NCBI RefSeq assembly: GCF_014696225.1
Contig: NZ_JACJPV010000015.1
Coordinates: 1 to 64,000 of the forward strand
From: Anabaena sp. FACHB-1237
Lineage (GTDB): Bacteria; Cyanobacteriota; Cyanobacteriia; Cyanobacteriales; Nostocaceae
Reading direction: 5' to 3'
DNA length: 64,000 nt
Shown here: one piece after another, positions 25,533 through 36,000 of the stretch
How positions within the stretch are numbered: position 1 is the first letter of the stretch
Layout of the letters: each line of letters opens with the position of its first letter
Notes under the pieces: model-generated
Told to the model about the DNA's origin: nothing
The model's database searches: none
The model's input: the letters and a program-made list of their open reading frames with translations, nothing else
Position numbers and translations under genes: made by a program

Positions 25533-26651
25533 TTATGGGTTTTGACTAATAGCCAAACAATCACTTTTATCCCACCAAACATAAATAGGAGTATTTCTAT
25601 CTGGGAGACTAGTAAAAGAATTAGGTTGTAAAACATTGAGACTCATGCCATCAACTAATTGTACTAGATAATTCACATGAGTTCCTAAATACATCACATT
25701 AATTAGTCTACATTCAAAGCAATTAATAGAAATACTCGGAGGATAAAGAGAAAGTTGGATTTTTTCAGGACGAATAGTCACAACTACGGATGCTGATGTT
25801 TGTTTTGCTGTATTTTTGTCACAATCAACAATTATCCTTAATCCTGTTTTTGTGGTAAATTCTAAATATTCTTGATTTACTTTAGTAATTTCACCATGTA
25901 ATAAATTAGTATCACCAATAAAACTAGCTACAAAAGCTGTTTGTGGACGTTCATAAACTTGACTAGGAGTACCAATTTGCTCTATTTTACCCTGATTCAT
26001 CACAGCGATGCGATCAGACAAAGATAACGCTTCTTGCTGATCATGTGTCACCATAATAAAAGTTAAGCCTAAATCTTGATGCAGATTGGATAATTCTACC
26101 TGCATTTCCTTTCTTAATTTCAAATCTAACGCGCCCAAAGGTTCATCTAACAATACTACAGCAGGACGATTTACTAAAGCCCTAGCTAACGCAACTCGTT
26201 GTTGTTGACCACCTGATAATTGATGTGGATAACGCGATCGCAAACCATCCATTCTGACTAAACTTAATGCTTCTGTGACACGGTGAGCAATCTCTGACTT
26301 AGAGAAATTTTTTAAACGCAGTCCAAAAGCAATATTTTCTGAGACATTGAGATGGTTAAATAAAGCATAACTTTGAAATACAGTATTTACAGGTCGACGA
26401 TAAGCAGGAATATCAGTCATCACCTGACCTTGAATCAAAAGTTTACCAGCATCCACTCTTTCAAAACCAGCAATTAAACGAAGAGTAGTTGTTTTTCCAC
26501 AACCGGATGGACCTAAAATACTAAAAAACTCTCCCTGTTTAATATCCAAGTCCACTCCATGTACCGCAGGTTCTTGGTTAAAGAACTTAAAGACGTTAAT
26601 TAGTTCCACATCAAGGGAGTGTGAACCATTTAAAATTGTTTGGTTTTGCAT
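25533..26651 (-). CDS. potA: polyamine ABC transporter ATP-binding protein (PotA-like)
   Basis: A 372-residue ATPase with Walker A GPSGCGKT (47-54), Q-loop VFQSYALF, signature [15 protein letters not shown] (145 onward), Walker B VVLLDEP (D169/E170) and switch His in [14 protein letters not shown]. The C-terminal 120 residues form the TOBE regulatory domain ([12 protein letters not shown]). It is the first gene of the potA-potD-potB operon and should energise polyamine import. The upstream gap is filled by repeats, and no operator could be recognised. Confidence 0.92.
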   Translation of the reverse strand: MQNQTILNGSHSLDVELINVFKFFNQEPAVHGVDLDIKQGEFFSILGPSGCGKTTTLRLIAGFERVDAGKLLIQGQVMTDIPAYRRPVNTVFQSYALFNHLNVSENIAFGLRLKNFSKSEIAHRVTEALSLVRMDGLRSRYPHQLSGGQQQRVALARALVNRPAVVLLDEPLGALDLKLRKEMQVELSNLHQDLGLTFIMVTHDQQEALSLSDRIAVMNQGKIEQIGTPSQVYERPQTAFVASFIGDTNLLHGEITKVNQEYLEFTTKTGLRIIVDCDKNTAKQTSASVVVTIRPEKIQLSLYPPSISINCFECRLINVMYLGTHVNYLVQLVDGMSLNVLQPNSFTSLPDRNTPIYVWWDKSDCLAISQNP

Positions 26652-26768
26652 TACAGTTTAAGCCATAGTCTTGTAGTACAAGAACCTAATCTATCATAAT
26701 AGCTGAGTATAACAGGTGATAAGTAATAAAAATAGGACTTACGTAAGTGCCACACTAAAAAATCTGTT

Positions 26769-26855
26769 GTAGGGTGCGTCAGATATCAACAATTTGGTTA
26801 TTTACATAATTTATACCCTTTGACATGGTTGGTGATCTTGTCGAACCACACCCTA
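26769..26855. repeat. MITE-like repeat with TAGGGTGCGTCA ends, copy 2
   Basis: GTAGGGTGCGTCAGATATCA at the left and GAACCACACCCTA at the right, with TTTACATAATTTATACC and TTGGTGATCTTGTCGAACC inside. It is closely similar to 42200-42287. It lies in the 533-base gap between potA and the PBP2 gene. Confidence 0.75.
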
Positions 26856-26943
26856 TCAATGTGCCAGTGGCGATCAAGGTAAACGAATTTGCTACTTCTG
26901 AATTCTATTCTCAACTAGTAAGTTATGATAATTTCACAATTCT

Positions 26944-27176
26944 TAAGCTAATGTGTAGCACTCACTGTATAATTAAAAAACCTAAAGTTACGGTAGCACA
27001 AGCATCTTGCTTGTATTAAGTATTCTAAAGTTACAGTAGCACAAGCATCTTGCTTGTATTAAGTATTCTAAAGTTACAGTAGCACAAGCATCTTGCTTGT
27101 ATTAAGTATTCTAAAGTTACAGTAGCACAAGCATCTTGCTTGTATTAAGTATTCAAGTTAAAAGCACAACAGCTTA
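26944..27176. repeat. TAAGCTGTTGTGC family element with internal 43-bp unit amplified four times
   Basis: Termini TAAGCTAATGTGT and GCACAACAGCTTA. Inside, the 43-bp unit AAAGTTACAGTAGCACAAGC + ATCTTGCTTGTATTAAGTATTCT starts at 26984, 27027, 27070 and 27113. The repeats are contiguous without unique spacers, so this is not a CRISPR array. In other copies this unit occurs once. It ends 8 bases before the PBP2 start codon and so forms the immediate 5' region of that gene. Confidence 0.9.
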
Positions 27177-27184
27177 TTCATTCT

Positions 27185-28978
27185 ATGAATTTTCTACCAT
27201 CATTATTTAGCATTCAAAAAAATACCCGCACAGTGGGACGCGGTTCACAGTCAGTATTTTTGATCATATTTGCGTTATTGATGTTAATGGGAATTGGCGG
27301 AAGATTAATATATTTGCAAATTATTCAAGGCGCGAAACATCGTAAGCTGGCTGAATCTAATAGAATTAGAATTATATCCAAACAACCAGAACGCGGCAAT
27401 ATATTTGATCGTCATGGTAAATTGTTAGCAAGTACCCGTTATCCCCGTTCAGTTTATTTATGGCCAAAATCACATATTAAACCATCCTGGTCAGTAGTTG
27501 GTCCTCGGTTAGCACGAATTTTAGATATCCCCCAAAAAGAAATTGAAGAAAAATTAGAACAACAAGTAGACAGTGTTTATTCCTTAATTCGCATTGCGCG
27601 AAACCTAAATGAAGCACAAATTACCGCTTTAAAAGAATATGAACAGGAATTACCAGGGGTAGAAATTAATACAGAGGCATTGCGTTATTACCCTCATGGT
27701 AGTCCTTTGGCTCATCTTCTAGGTTATACCAGAGAATTAACAGCGACACAGTTAGAAAAGAGAAAATCTCAAGGTTATCGTTTAGGGGATGTAATTGGAC
27801 AGATGGGAGTAGAAAAGGCTTATGAAGATTTATTGCGAGGTGAATGGGGAGGACAACAAGTAGAAGTAGATGGTGCAGGAAGACCATTACGAGTATTAGG
27901 AACAAAACAAGCTAAGGCTGGTAATGATTTACATTTAACCATAGACTTAGATATACAACTAGCAGCAGAGAAAGCATTGGGTAAGCGTAATGGTTCAATA
28001 GTAGCCTTAAACCCCAAAAATGGCGAAATTTTAGCTATGGTATCCCATCCTAGTTTTGATCCTAATATCTTGTCTAAAGAAAAACTTTCACAAAAAGACT
28101 GGGAAAGCGTACAAGGTTCTGGACATCCCTTAGTAAACCGTGCTATTAGTGCTTTTCCACCTGCAAGTACCTTTAAAATTGTCACCACTACAGCAGCTTT
28201 AGAATCGCGTAAATTTGCTTCTAACACTATATTACCAACCTATGGCTCATTAAATATTGGCGGCACAAGATTTGGAGAATGGAATCGGACAGGATTTGGT
28301 CCTTTAGGTTTTGTAGGGGCGATGCAATGGAGTAGTGATACATTTTTCTATCAGGTTGGCAAAAGAGTAGGAGGACCGACATTAATTAAATGGACTCGTA
28401 AATATGGTTTTGGAAAAAAAACCGGGTTTGAATTTAGTTCTGAAGAAGCAAAAGGTTTAGTACCTGATAATGAATGGAAAAGAAAAGTTTTAAAAAAACC
28501 TTGGTCTGTTGGTGATACAGTTAATATGTCTATTGGTCAAGGTGCATTACAAGCAACTCCTTTACAAGTAGCTGTAATGTTTGCTGTTCCTGCTAATGGG
28601 GGATATCGTGTCACACCACATTTATTAAAAGATAACCAAGACGCTAAAAAATGGCGAGAGTCGTTAAATTTACAACCAACAACCATTAAAATTTTACGGG
28701 AGGGACTACGTAAAGTTGTGGTTGAAGGTACGGGAAAAGCCTTGAATTTACCTAATTTACCTCCTGTGGCGGGTAAAAGTGGCACAGCAGAAGCATGGAA
28801 TAAAGGAGTTAAGGAAAATCACGCTTGGTTTGGTGCTTATGCACCTGCGAATAACCCTGAAATAGTAATAGTAGCTTTTGCGGAACATTCTGGAGGTGGA
28901 GGTGGTAGTGTCGCAGCACCAATGATAGCAGAGATTATGGAAAAGTATTTTAATTGTAAACAATCAGCTAAGAAGTAA
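27185..28978 (+). CDS. mrdA: penicillin-binding protein 2 (elongation-specific transpeptidase)
   Basis: A 597-residue class B PBP with one membrane anchor near residues 23-47 (VFLIIFALLMLMGIGGRLIYLQ). The dimerisation domain starts with RGNIFDRHGKLLA. The transpeptidase domain holds S328-T-F-K331 (PPASTFK), the SxN-like WSSDTFFYQVG and KSGTAE. Length and HGSPLAHLLGYTREL fit PBP2 (MrdA), which crosslinks peptidoglycan during side-wall growth. It is not next to rodA or mreBCD here. Its start codon follows directly on a repeat element (26944-27176) and no clear Shine-Dalgarno is visible. It is convergent with cysS, with only an AATTAAAA tandem stretch between. Confidence 0.94.
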   Translation: MNFLPSLFSIQKNTRTVGRGSQSVFLIIFALLMLMGIGGRLIYLQIIQGAKHRKLAESNRIRIISKQPERGNIFDRHGKLLASTRYPRSVYLWPKSHIKPSWSVVGPRLARILDIPQKEIEEKLEQQVDSVYSLIRIARNLNEAQITALKEYEQELPGVEINTEALRYYPHGSPLAHLLGYTRELTATQLEKRKSQGYRLGDVIGQMGVEKAYEDLLRGEWGGQQVEVDGAGRPLRVLGTKQAKAGNDLHLTIDLDIQLAAEKALGKRNGSIVALNPKNGEILAMVSHPSFDPNILSKEKLSQKDWESVQGSGHPLVNRAISAFPPASTFKIVTTTAALESRKFASNTILPTYGSLNIGGTRFGEWNRTGFGPLGFVGAMQWSSDTFFYQVGKRVGGPTLIKWTRKYGFGKKTGFEFSSEEAKGLVPDNEWKRKVLKKPWSVGDTVNMSIGQGALQATPLQVAVMFAVPANGGYRVTPHLLKDNQDAKKWRESLNLQPTTIKILREGLRKVVVEGTGKALNLPNLPPVAGKSGTAEAWNKGVKENHAWFGAYAPANNPEIVIVAFAEHSGGGGGSVAAPMIAEIMEKYFNCKQSAKK

Positions 28979-29007
28979 TTAAAAATTAAAAATTAAAAAT
29001 TAAAAAT
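28979..29007. repeat. AATTAAAA short tandem repeat between convergent genes
   Basis: Four copies of AATTAAAA-type units fill the 29 bases between the mrdA and cysS stop codons. They are AT-rich and may help terminate transcription in both directions, but no GC stem is present. Confidence 0.6.
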
Positions 29008-30462
29008 TTAATTTCTGTGCCAACGAGTACCTTCACGACTATCTATGAGAGTAACACCTTTTACTAGAAGTTGATCACGAATTTGATCAGACTCAGCAAA
29101 GTTCTTAGCTTTTCTTGCTGCTTGTCTTTTATTAATTAACTCCTCAATTTCTGCATCACTAATACTATTTTCACTAATAGTTTCTACTTCCGGTTTTGCC
29201 GCTAATCCTAACACATCAGCTAAAGTTATTAAAGTTTGCCATTTCTGCCATAATTCATCTGTGGAAGTATCTGTTTTTCCTTGATGAACAATAATATTTC
29301 CCTCTTTTCTCAGTTCTTTGGCTAATTCAAAAATAACCGCTAAACCTCCTGGAAAATTAAAGTCATCATCCACTGCTGCGGTAAATTTTTCAACTTCAAC
29401 TTTGTTAATTTCAGATGTTATTAATTCGAGATTTTCCCAACCTAATTTTTTACCATGTTCATAACCAAATAACAAACCTTCCTTTAATGTATGCCAGCCA
29501 TTAGTAGCTGCTAAAATTGCTTCATCTGTAAAGTCTATGGGTTTACGATATTGTGCCATTAACACAAATAATCTTAGTGCCATCGGGTCCACATTTCTAT
29601 CTAATAAATCTCTAATTGTGGTAAAATTTCCCAGGGATTTTGACATTTTTTCCCCATCAACTTTAACCATACCGTTGTGTAACCAAAAATTGGCTAAAGG
29701 CTTACCTGTAACTGCTTCTGACTGGGCAATTTCGTTTTCATGGTGGGGAAAAATTAAGTCTGCACCACCAGCATGAATATCTATTGTATCACCCAAGCGA
29801 TCGCGGACCATCGCCGAGCATTCTATATGCCATCCAGGGCGACCTTTTCCCCAAGGAGACTCCCATGCGGGTTCATCGGGTTTTGCCGCCTTCCAGAGGG
29901 CAAAATCAAAGGGGTAATGCTTCTTTTGATATTCGGGATCTTGCACATTGACCCGTTCACTTGCACCAGCTTGTAAATCCTCTAATTTCCGTCCTGATAG
30001 TTTGCCATATTCATTAAAGTTTCTCACTGCATAGTAAACATCACCGTCAGCAGAATAGGCAAATCCTTTATGTTCTAAATCGTGGATTAATCTTTGAATA
30101 CCATTCATAGTGTGAGTAGCACGAGGATATTCATCTGCTTCCTTAATTCCCAAACGTGACATATCCTCAAAATAGGCTTTAATGAAGCGTTCTGCTACTT
30201 TTTCCATGGAGGAATTTTCTAATCTAGCGCGGTTAAGAATTTTATCGTCAATATCAGTGAAGTTTTGAATATAGCGAACTTGATAGCCAATAAATTGTAA
30301 GTATCGGCGTACCACATCCCAAATAATACAAGCCCTAGCATGACCCAAATGGCAATAGTCGTAAACTGTCACACCGCAATAGTACATTTTCACTTTACCA
30401 GGTTCAACGGTAGTAAACGGTTCTTGACGACGAGTAAGGGTATTGTAAATTGATAGGGTCAT
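29008..30462 (-). CDS. cysS: cysteinyl-tRNA synthetase
   Basis: A 484-residue class I synthetase. The zinc- and adenylate-binding N-terminus reads YYCGVTVYDYCHLGHAR (C29 region and HIGH-type HLGH), followed by the FTDIDDKILNRA block. Further zinc ligands sit in WHIECSAM and HHENEIAQSE, and the KMSKS loop is present as KMSKSLGNF. The C-terminal DALR-like helical domain ends IDSREGTRWHRN. Length is normal. The ATG at 30462 gives the standard MTLSIYNTLTRRQEPF start. It appears monocistronic. Confidence 0.97.
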   Translation of the reverse strand: MTLSIYNTLTRRQEPFTTVEPGKVKMYYCGVTVYDYCHLGHARACIIWDVVRRYLQFIGYQVRYIQNFTDIDDKILNRARLENSSMEKVAERFIKAYFEDMSRLGIKEADEYPRATHTMNGIQRLIHDLEHKGFAYSADGDVYYAVRNFNEYGKLSGRKLEDLQAGASERVNVQDPEYQKKHYPFDFALWKAAKPDEPAWESPWGKGRPGWHIECSAMVRDRLGDTIDIHAGGADLIFPHHENEIAQSEAVTGKPLANFWLHNGMVKVDGEKMSKSLGNFTTIRDLLDRNVDPMALRLFVLMAQYRKPIDFTDEAILAATNGWHTLKEGLLFGYEHGKKLGWENLELITSEINKVEVEKFTAAVDDDFNFPGGLAVIFELAKELRKEGNIIVHQGKTDTSTDELWQKWQTLITLADVLGLAAKPEVETISENSISDAEIEELINKRQAARKAKNFAESDQIRDQLLVKGVTLIDSREGTRWHRN

Positions 30463-30627
30463 AATAGGAAAATGGGACAGTGTAACGATCAGTTATGATA
30501 GCGTAACTTGTGAGTAACTGAATAGCTGTATGAAAAATCGAAAATTTATTGATGTTTACTAATTCTCTAGTTTAATGTACCATACTAAGTAACAGTATGT
30601 ATTACAATTATTACAGGTTGGCAAGTT

Positions 30628-30693
30628 ATGATTCAAACTTTACCGAAAACAAAACCCATCACTTTTACAGAGATAAATATGAAATATGAATGA
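30628..30693 (+). pseudogene. possible Uma2 N-terminal remnant
   Basis: A 21-codon frame MIQTLPKTKPITFTEINMK resembles the conserved opening of Uma2 proteins (MIQT-x-x-K-x-x-T-x-x-EF) and then breaks off at a TGA. No Uma2 core follows. It is very short, so this is only a suggestion. It lies in the 427-base gap between cysS and sigA. Confidence 0.35.
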
Positions 30694-30697
30694 CATC

Positions 30698-30841
30698 ATG
30701 GAGATTACTAGCTTTTCTGCTGAGAGAATCATGGCTGAATATTTACGTTTAAATCCAGACAAATCAAAGTTTGAGGCTGATAACCACAGAAAATGGGTGC
30801 AAACCCTAATTGTTAACAATCTAAAAAGAGGTGAAAACTAG
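30698..30841 (+). CDS. small hypothetical ORF (47 aa)
   Basis: The frame starts MEITSFSAERIMAEYLRLN and ends LIVNNLKRGEN. It is charged and helical with no membrane segment. It follows five bases after the Uma2-like remnant and could be a translated tail of that decayed gene, or an independent small protein. It ends 49 bases before the convergent sigA stop. I do not recognise it. Confidence 0.35.
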   Translation: MEITSFSAERIMAEYLRLNPDKSKFEADNHRKWVQTLIVNNLKRGEN

Positions 30842-30889
30842 ATAGTTGAGTTTCCCCTCTCTTTCAAATGATTGTAATAGGTGATGATT

Positions 30890-32056
30890 CTAGCGAATAT
30901 ACTCTTTCAATACACTATTCCGGTTAGGATGGCGTAATTTACGGAGTGCTTTTGCTTCAATTTGGCGGATACGTTCCCTGGTAACGTTAAAAATTTGGCC
31001 AATTTCTTCCAAAGTTTTCATCCGGCCATCGTCTAAACCATAGCGTAATCTGAGTACGTCTCTTTCACGAGGACTGAGACTATCCAAAACTTTTTCCAGA
31101 TCCTCCCGTAGTAAATTTTTAGACACTTGATCTTCCGGTGTTTCTCCATCAGATTCAATAAAGTCTCCTAAACGAGAATCTTCTTCCTTGCCAATAGGTG
31201 TTTCCAAAGAAATTGGTAACTGGGCTGACTTAGCAATAAACCGTAGTTTCTCGATAGTCATTTCCATACGAGTAGCAATTTCTTCCTCCGTGGGTTTCCG
31301 TCCCATTTCTTGAGAGAGAAGTTTAGTGGTTTTCTTAATACGCGAGATGGTTTCGTACAAATGAACCGGTAAACGAATGGTACGAGATTGATCAGCGATC
31401 GCTCTTGTAATTGCCTGACGTATCCACCATGTAGCGTAGGTAGAAAACTTGTAACCTTTTTCGTGATCGAATTTTTCCGCCGCGCGAATTAAACCTAAAC
31501 TTCCTTCTTGGATCAAGTCTTGGAAGGATAAGCCCCGATTCATATATTTTTTAGCAATGGACACCACTAACCGGAGATTAGATTGTACCATTTTTTCCTT
31601 AGCTCTTCTACCTAGATGGAGACGAGCACGGAAAGTCGGTAATGGTAATTGTACCGCCGCCGCCCATTCTTTCAGGTCTGGTTCACGTTCGAGCTGATCA
31701 TACAGGTCTTCATAAACCCGTTCCATCTGAAGTAAATCAGCTATTTTTCGGGCTAATTCAATTTCTTCATCCGCTCTTAAAAGACGTATCCGGCCGATTT
31801 CTTGCAAGTATAAACGAATGGAATCTTCGGTATATTGCTTTTTTTTAGTTTGAGTCCGACGACGCGACTTAGCGGCTTTTCCAGACTTAGCGTCGTCCTC
31901 ATCAGGCTGAGGCTCTAAAAAATCATCAATATCCCCATCATCTACCAGCAATAATTCCTCTTCGATTAAGAGTGCTTCTAATTCGATCTCCGGCGGATTT
32001 ATCATTTCTAGGTCAGGCTGATAAATATTCTCGAGTACGTTGTTAGCCTGGTTCAT
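30890..32056 (-). CDS. sigA: principal RNA polymerase sigma factor SigA (RpoD, group 1)
   Basis: A 388-residue sigma-70 protein. It has an acidic N-terminal stretch and region 1.2 ([16 protein letters not shown]). Region 2 contains [27 protein letters not shown] and the -10 recognition helix [20 protein letters not shown]. Region 3 follows, and region 4 has the helix-turn-helix [20 protein letters not shown] and ends [11 protein letters not shown]. The short non-conserved N-terminus and length are those of the housekeeping sigma factor of cyanobacteria rather than group 2 paralogues, though distinguishing them fully needs comparison. It is preceded by nearly 1 kb without another gene. Confidence 0.95.
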   Translation of the reverse strand: MNQANNVLENIYQPDLEMINPPEIELEALLIEEELLLVDDGDIDDFLEPQPDEDDAKSGKAAKSRRRTQTKKKQYTEDSIRLYLQEIGRIRLLRADEEIELARKIADLLQMERVYEDLYDQLEREPDLKEWAAAVQLPLPTFRARLHLGRRAKEKMVQSNLRLVVSIAKKYMNRGLSFQDLIQEGSLGLIRAAEKFDHEKGYKFSTYATWWIRQAITRAIADQSRTIRLPVHLYETISRIKKTTKLLSQEMGRKPTEEEIATRMEMTIEKLRFIAKSAQLPISLETPIGKEEDSRLGDFIESDGETPEDQVSKNLLREDLEKVLDSLSPRERDVLRLRYGLDDGRMKTLEEIGQIFNVTRERIRQIEAKALRKLRHPNRNSVLKEYIR

Positions 32057-33008
32057 GCCGCGTTCCTCATGCTCCTTGCAGAATCAATTACTGTAAACAT
32101 TTTAATTACTCTTGTCATCAAGTAATTTGGCAACCGAATTGAGATATTGGTGATCTTTATGACTCACTCCACCCTTCGCTATCGGTTATAAGGCCAATTT
32201 ATTGGTTAAGGTGAAAATGATTACTTTTTTGTAATTTGTTCACCTGAGTCGGAATCACTTCCTTTGTTGCTGTAGATAACTTGTAATTGAATAATCTATA
32301 TTGAGATAGATTTTTTATGGCTTAGGACATCCTTTATCATTACAAGTTGACCTCTGACTACTAACGGAAATGACTGTTGGTAGATTTAACTGTAATTACT
32401 GTTTTAATTGTAGCTTGTTTCACAGAAATTGTACTTTTTTTCCTGTATTATTCATCAACTTATTTACCAAGTTACAGCCACTTTTATGAAAAACACATAA
32501 AAAACGGTGCTTACACCTTTATATCTTATCCAAAACTTGATGGTTTGCCAGTGGCATTCTGATAAATTAGGAGGTAGGCACTTGTTGATTAACCCGGTTA
32601 TCTTGCAAAAATGTTTGATCAAGCTACAATTTCCCCGAAAACTGAGTTTGTGAGATTATCCATCCATGTTTAAATTTCCTTCATCAAAAAGTCTTCTCCG
32701 CATAAAAAGAGGGTTTATTTCCTTTATAGCACGTACTAGGTGACAGTTAACTCCTGACAGAATCAAGTTGTGGGACTCTGTATGAGTTGGATTATACCTA
32801 AACTATGCTGTAATTACTGGTCAATAACTGCTGGGGCAATTGTATTTATTGTATGCTAACAATATTAATAATATTTTAACCTTATGATCACTAAATTGTC
32901 ACTATCAATACTAAAAATTTATTTTTCAGGAGTTCGAGGAGTTAGAATAAAGAATTTGCACTCTGTACTTGACTCCCGACTCCCGACTTCGCACTCGGTA
33001 CTGTGAAT
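32057..33008. other. 952-base gap upstream of sigA and downstream of gyrB; no gene supported
   Basis: Both flanking genes are on the minus strand, so this holds the sigA upstream region and the gyrB... boundary reads from gyrB's 3' side. A 61-codon plus-strand frame at 32377-32562 (hydrophobic start, then SYSHFYEKHIKNG) has no ribosome site and is not convincing. Near 32975 lies a run of GACTCCCGACTCCCGACTT repeats, common in these genomes. No tRNA or riboswitch was recognised. A long sigA leader with several promoters would fit but cannot be shown by eye. Confidence 0.4.
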
Positions 33009-36000
33009 TTAGATATCTAAATCTGTTAAATTGAGCTTAGAACCATAGGTTTCGATAAATTCCCTTCTGGGAGCGACGCGATCGCCCATTAAGATGGTAA
33101 ATATTCGATCTGCTTCGGCCGCATCTTCTATTTCTACCTGTTTCATAGCGCGGGTTTCTGGGTTCATGGTAGTTGTCCATAGTTGTTCGGGCATCATTTC
33201 CCCTAAACCTTTAAATCGCTGAATGGTATAATTAGCATTATCGGGTAATTTAGCGATCGCTTCGTGTAATTCCCGATCGCTGTAACAATATTGATGATTT
33301 TTCCCTCTTTCTAACTTATACAATGGTGGACAAGCGATATACACAAATCCTTGTTCAATTAGTGCTTTTTGATAACGATAGAAGAAAGTTAACAATAGTG
33401 TACGGATGTGTGCGCCATCTACATCAGCATCAGTCATTATTACTACACGATGATAACGTAATTGTTCCGGGTTAAATTCTTCACCCTTAACGCCTAAACC
33501 CAGTGCTGTAATTAGAGATTGAACTTCATTGTTCTTATAGATTTTTGCATCATCAGTTTTTTCAATATTAAGGATTTTACCACGGAGAGGGAGGATAGCT
33601 TGAGTACGGCGATCGCGGCCTTGTTTAGCGCTATTATGGACGAATATACCAGCAGCGAGAGCGAAATTGTGAGTATTAGGGACTTCCACATCATAGACAT
33701 CAAAACGTTCATCTAAGGGTTCCACACTGACTACACGATGATTGTAATTGCGAACAGCCTCACGAGCCAGAGAAGGACGACCCTGAAAATAGCGATCGCA
33801 GAAAGTCATCCAAGAGAGAAGGGACTTATCCTTAGTGCGTTTACGATAAGAATCATAGACATCAATATCTATAAAACCGCTTTGGATTTCCACCTGTTTT
33901 AAGACAGCAATAGTCTTATTGTAATAAGTTTGGTGTAGAGACTGCCTGCGTTGATCACGAAATTCAGGAGTCCATTGTTCCTTAGTTTTCTGACTACGCC
34001 AAGCCAATAACTCCTGATCTTCCCATTGCTTCTTAGCCAATTGAGATAATAGCGCACGAGCTTGAGGATTAGCAGCATAATAATTGCGAACCCGTTGAGA
34101 TTGTGCAGCACGGTTAGCCTCATCAGCCCAGTATTCCTGCTGTGCCTGATGTAACATATCATTATTTGCCTGACGATAGTTTTCATTATTGTCATAAAAC
34201 TCGCGCCATTTAGTAGACATAAACTCCTTATAAGCCTCATCTTCCCATTGAGCCTTAGCTTGTGCAGAGAGGACTTGACGAGTGTGTTCCTGGCGCATTC
34301 TTGCGCTCATAAAAGAGCGAAACTCAGGACTTTGATGGGCTTGACGACTTTTTTCAATAACATCAGGACGATGTAAAGTTTTTTCCAGATGTTGACGATG
34401 TAGTTCAAGATGAGCATCAGGAGTCATGCGTTTAATATTAGTAGGGTCATTATTGAGTTTATTAAAATCAATATGATGACGATGACTACCATCAGAACTA
34501 GGATAAACAGAATGTTCAAGATTATGAAAATCAGATAAGAGGTGAGTATAAATCCACTTATTATTAAGAGGATTCCAGACCATTTCATAGCCATTTAAGC
34601 CAGTACCGCGTTCATTTTTTTGAGACAGCTTGCGATACAGAGGCATTAAAGAATCATTAGGAGTAAGTAAAGAAGCAGGTTTATAAGTACCATCACGTAA
34701 CATAAAGAGATGGTCAGGAGTACAGATAAGAACCTGGCCATTATCGAGAGTAAGTTTTACGACCTGAGAATTAGACCTAGTGATACGGGCATTAATAAGT
34801 TTTTCGATACCGATATTGCCGCTATCGCGTACAGTGTAGCAGAAATGTTGCTTACCCAAACTTTGTTCAGCCACCAGTTCTTCAAAAGTAATATCACGTC
34901 CATCAGTAAGTGAAATTACTGTGTGTCCAAACCAACAGCCGCCTGCACTATCGCCTTCTACGATGAATATCTCCGATTCAGCGGGGTCACGAGAGCTACA
35001 GTCAGCCAATTTACCAGGAAGAGGGGAGGATTCGAGTACAGACTTGCGGCGTACGAGTTCACGTGCGTGGCGAGCGGCTTCTGCGGCTTTAAAAGCCTGA
35101 ATAGCCTTATCGAGTATAGAGTCAGCGATAGTGGGGTGAAATTCGAGGTATTCAGAGAGGACTTCACTAACGAGAGAGTCGACGATACCGCGGACTTCAG
35201 TATTACCGAGTTTAGTTTTAGTTTGGCCTTCAAATTCGGGGTCAGGGACCTTAACAGAGATAACTGCGGTTAAGCCTTCGCGGACGTGTTCACCACTGAG
35301 ATTAGACTCATTTTCCTTAATTTTGTTACGTTTGCGAGCGATCGCATTTAAAGTCCTAGTTAAAACAGTTTTTAGACCTTCTAAATGAGTACCACCGTCA
35401 ATAGTCCGAATATTATTAGCAAAGCCAAGGACATTATCAGTATAAGCATCAGTGCACCATTGTAGGGATACTTCTACTTGAACATTATTGCGTTCACCTT
35501 GGACAAAGATAATTTCATCATGAAGAGGTTGTTTTTCGCGGTTCATGTAGGCGACATATTCCTTAATACCGCCCTTGTATTCATAAGTTTCAACTTTAGG
35601 AGTATCAGTTTTTAATACATCGAGACGATGATCAGTAAAATTGATTTTCACACCTGCATTAAGATAAGCCAACTCCCGCAAGCGACCCGATAAAGTGATG
35701 TAATCGAATTCAATACCATTAGTAAAAATTTGTACATCAGGTTTAAAAGTAACAGAAGTGCCTTTTTTTCCTTCCTTATCTGGACTAGATTGTAAATCAG
35801 TAACAGGGAAACCGCGCTCATATCGTTGTATATAGACCTTTTGATCACGCCAAACAGTCACTTCCACAAACTCAGATAAAGCGTTAACAACGGAAATACC
35901 AACACCGTGTAAACCTCCAGAGACCTTATATCCACCGCCACCAAACTTACCACCAGCGTGGAGAACAGTTAGCACCGTTTCCAAAGCCGACTTACCAGTT

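Noticed and set aside
26984-27154. Possible CRISPR array
   Set aside because: The repeat units are contiguous at 43-bp spacing with no variable spacers, and the unit is part of a dispersed element found elsewhere in single copy. No cas genes are nearby.
32377-32562. 61-codon frame upstream of sigA
   Set aside because: No ribosome site, atypical composition and no recognisable domain. Long leader regions before sigA are normal.
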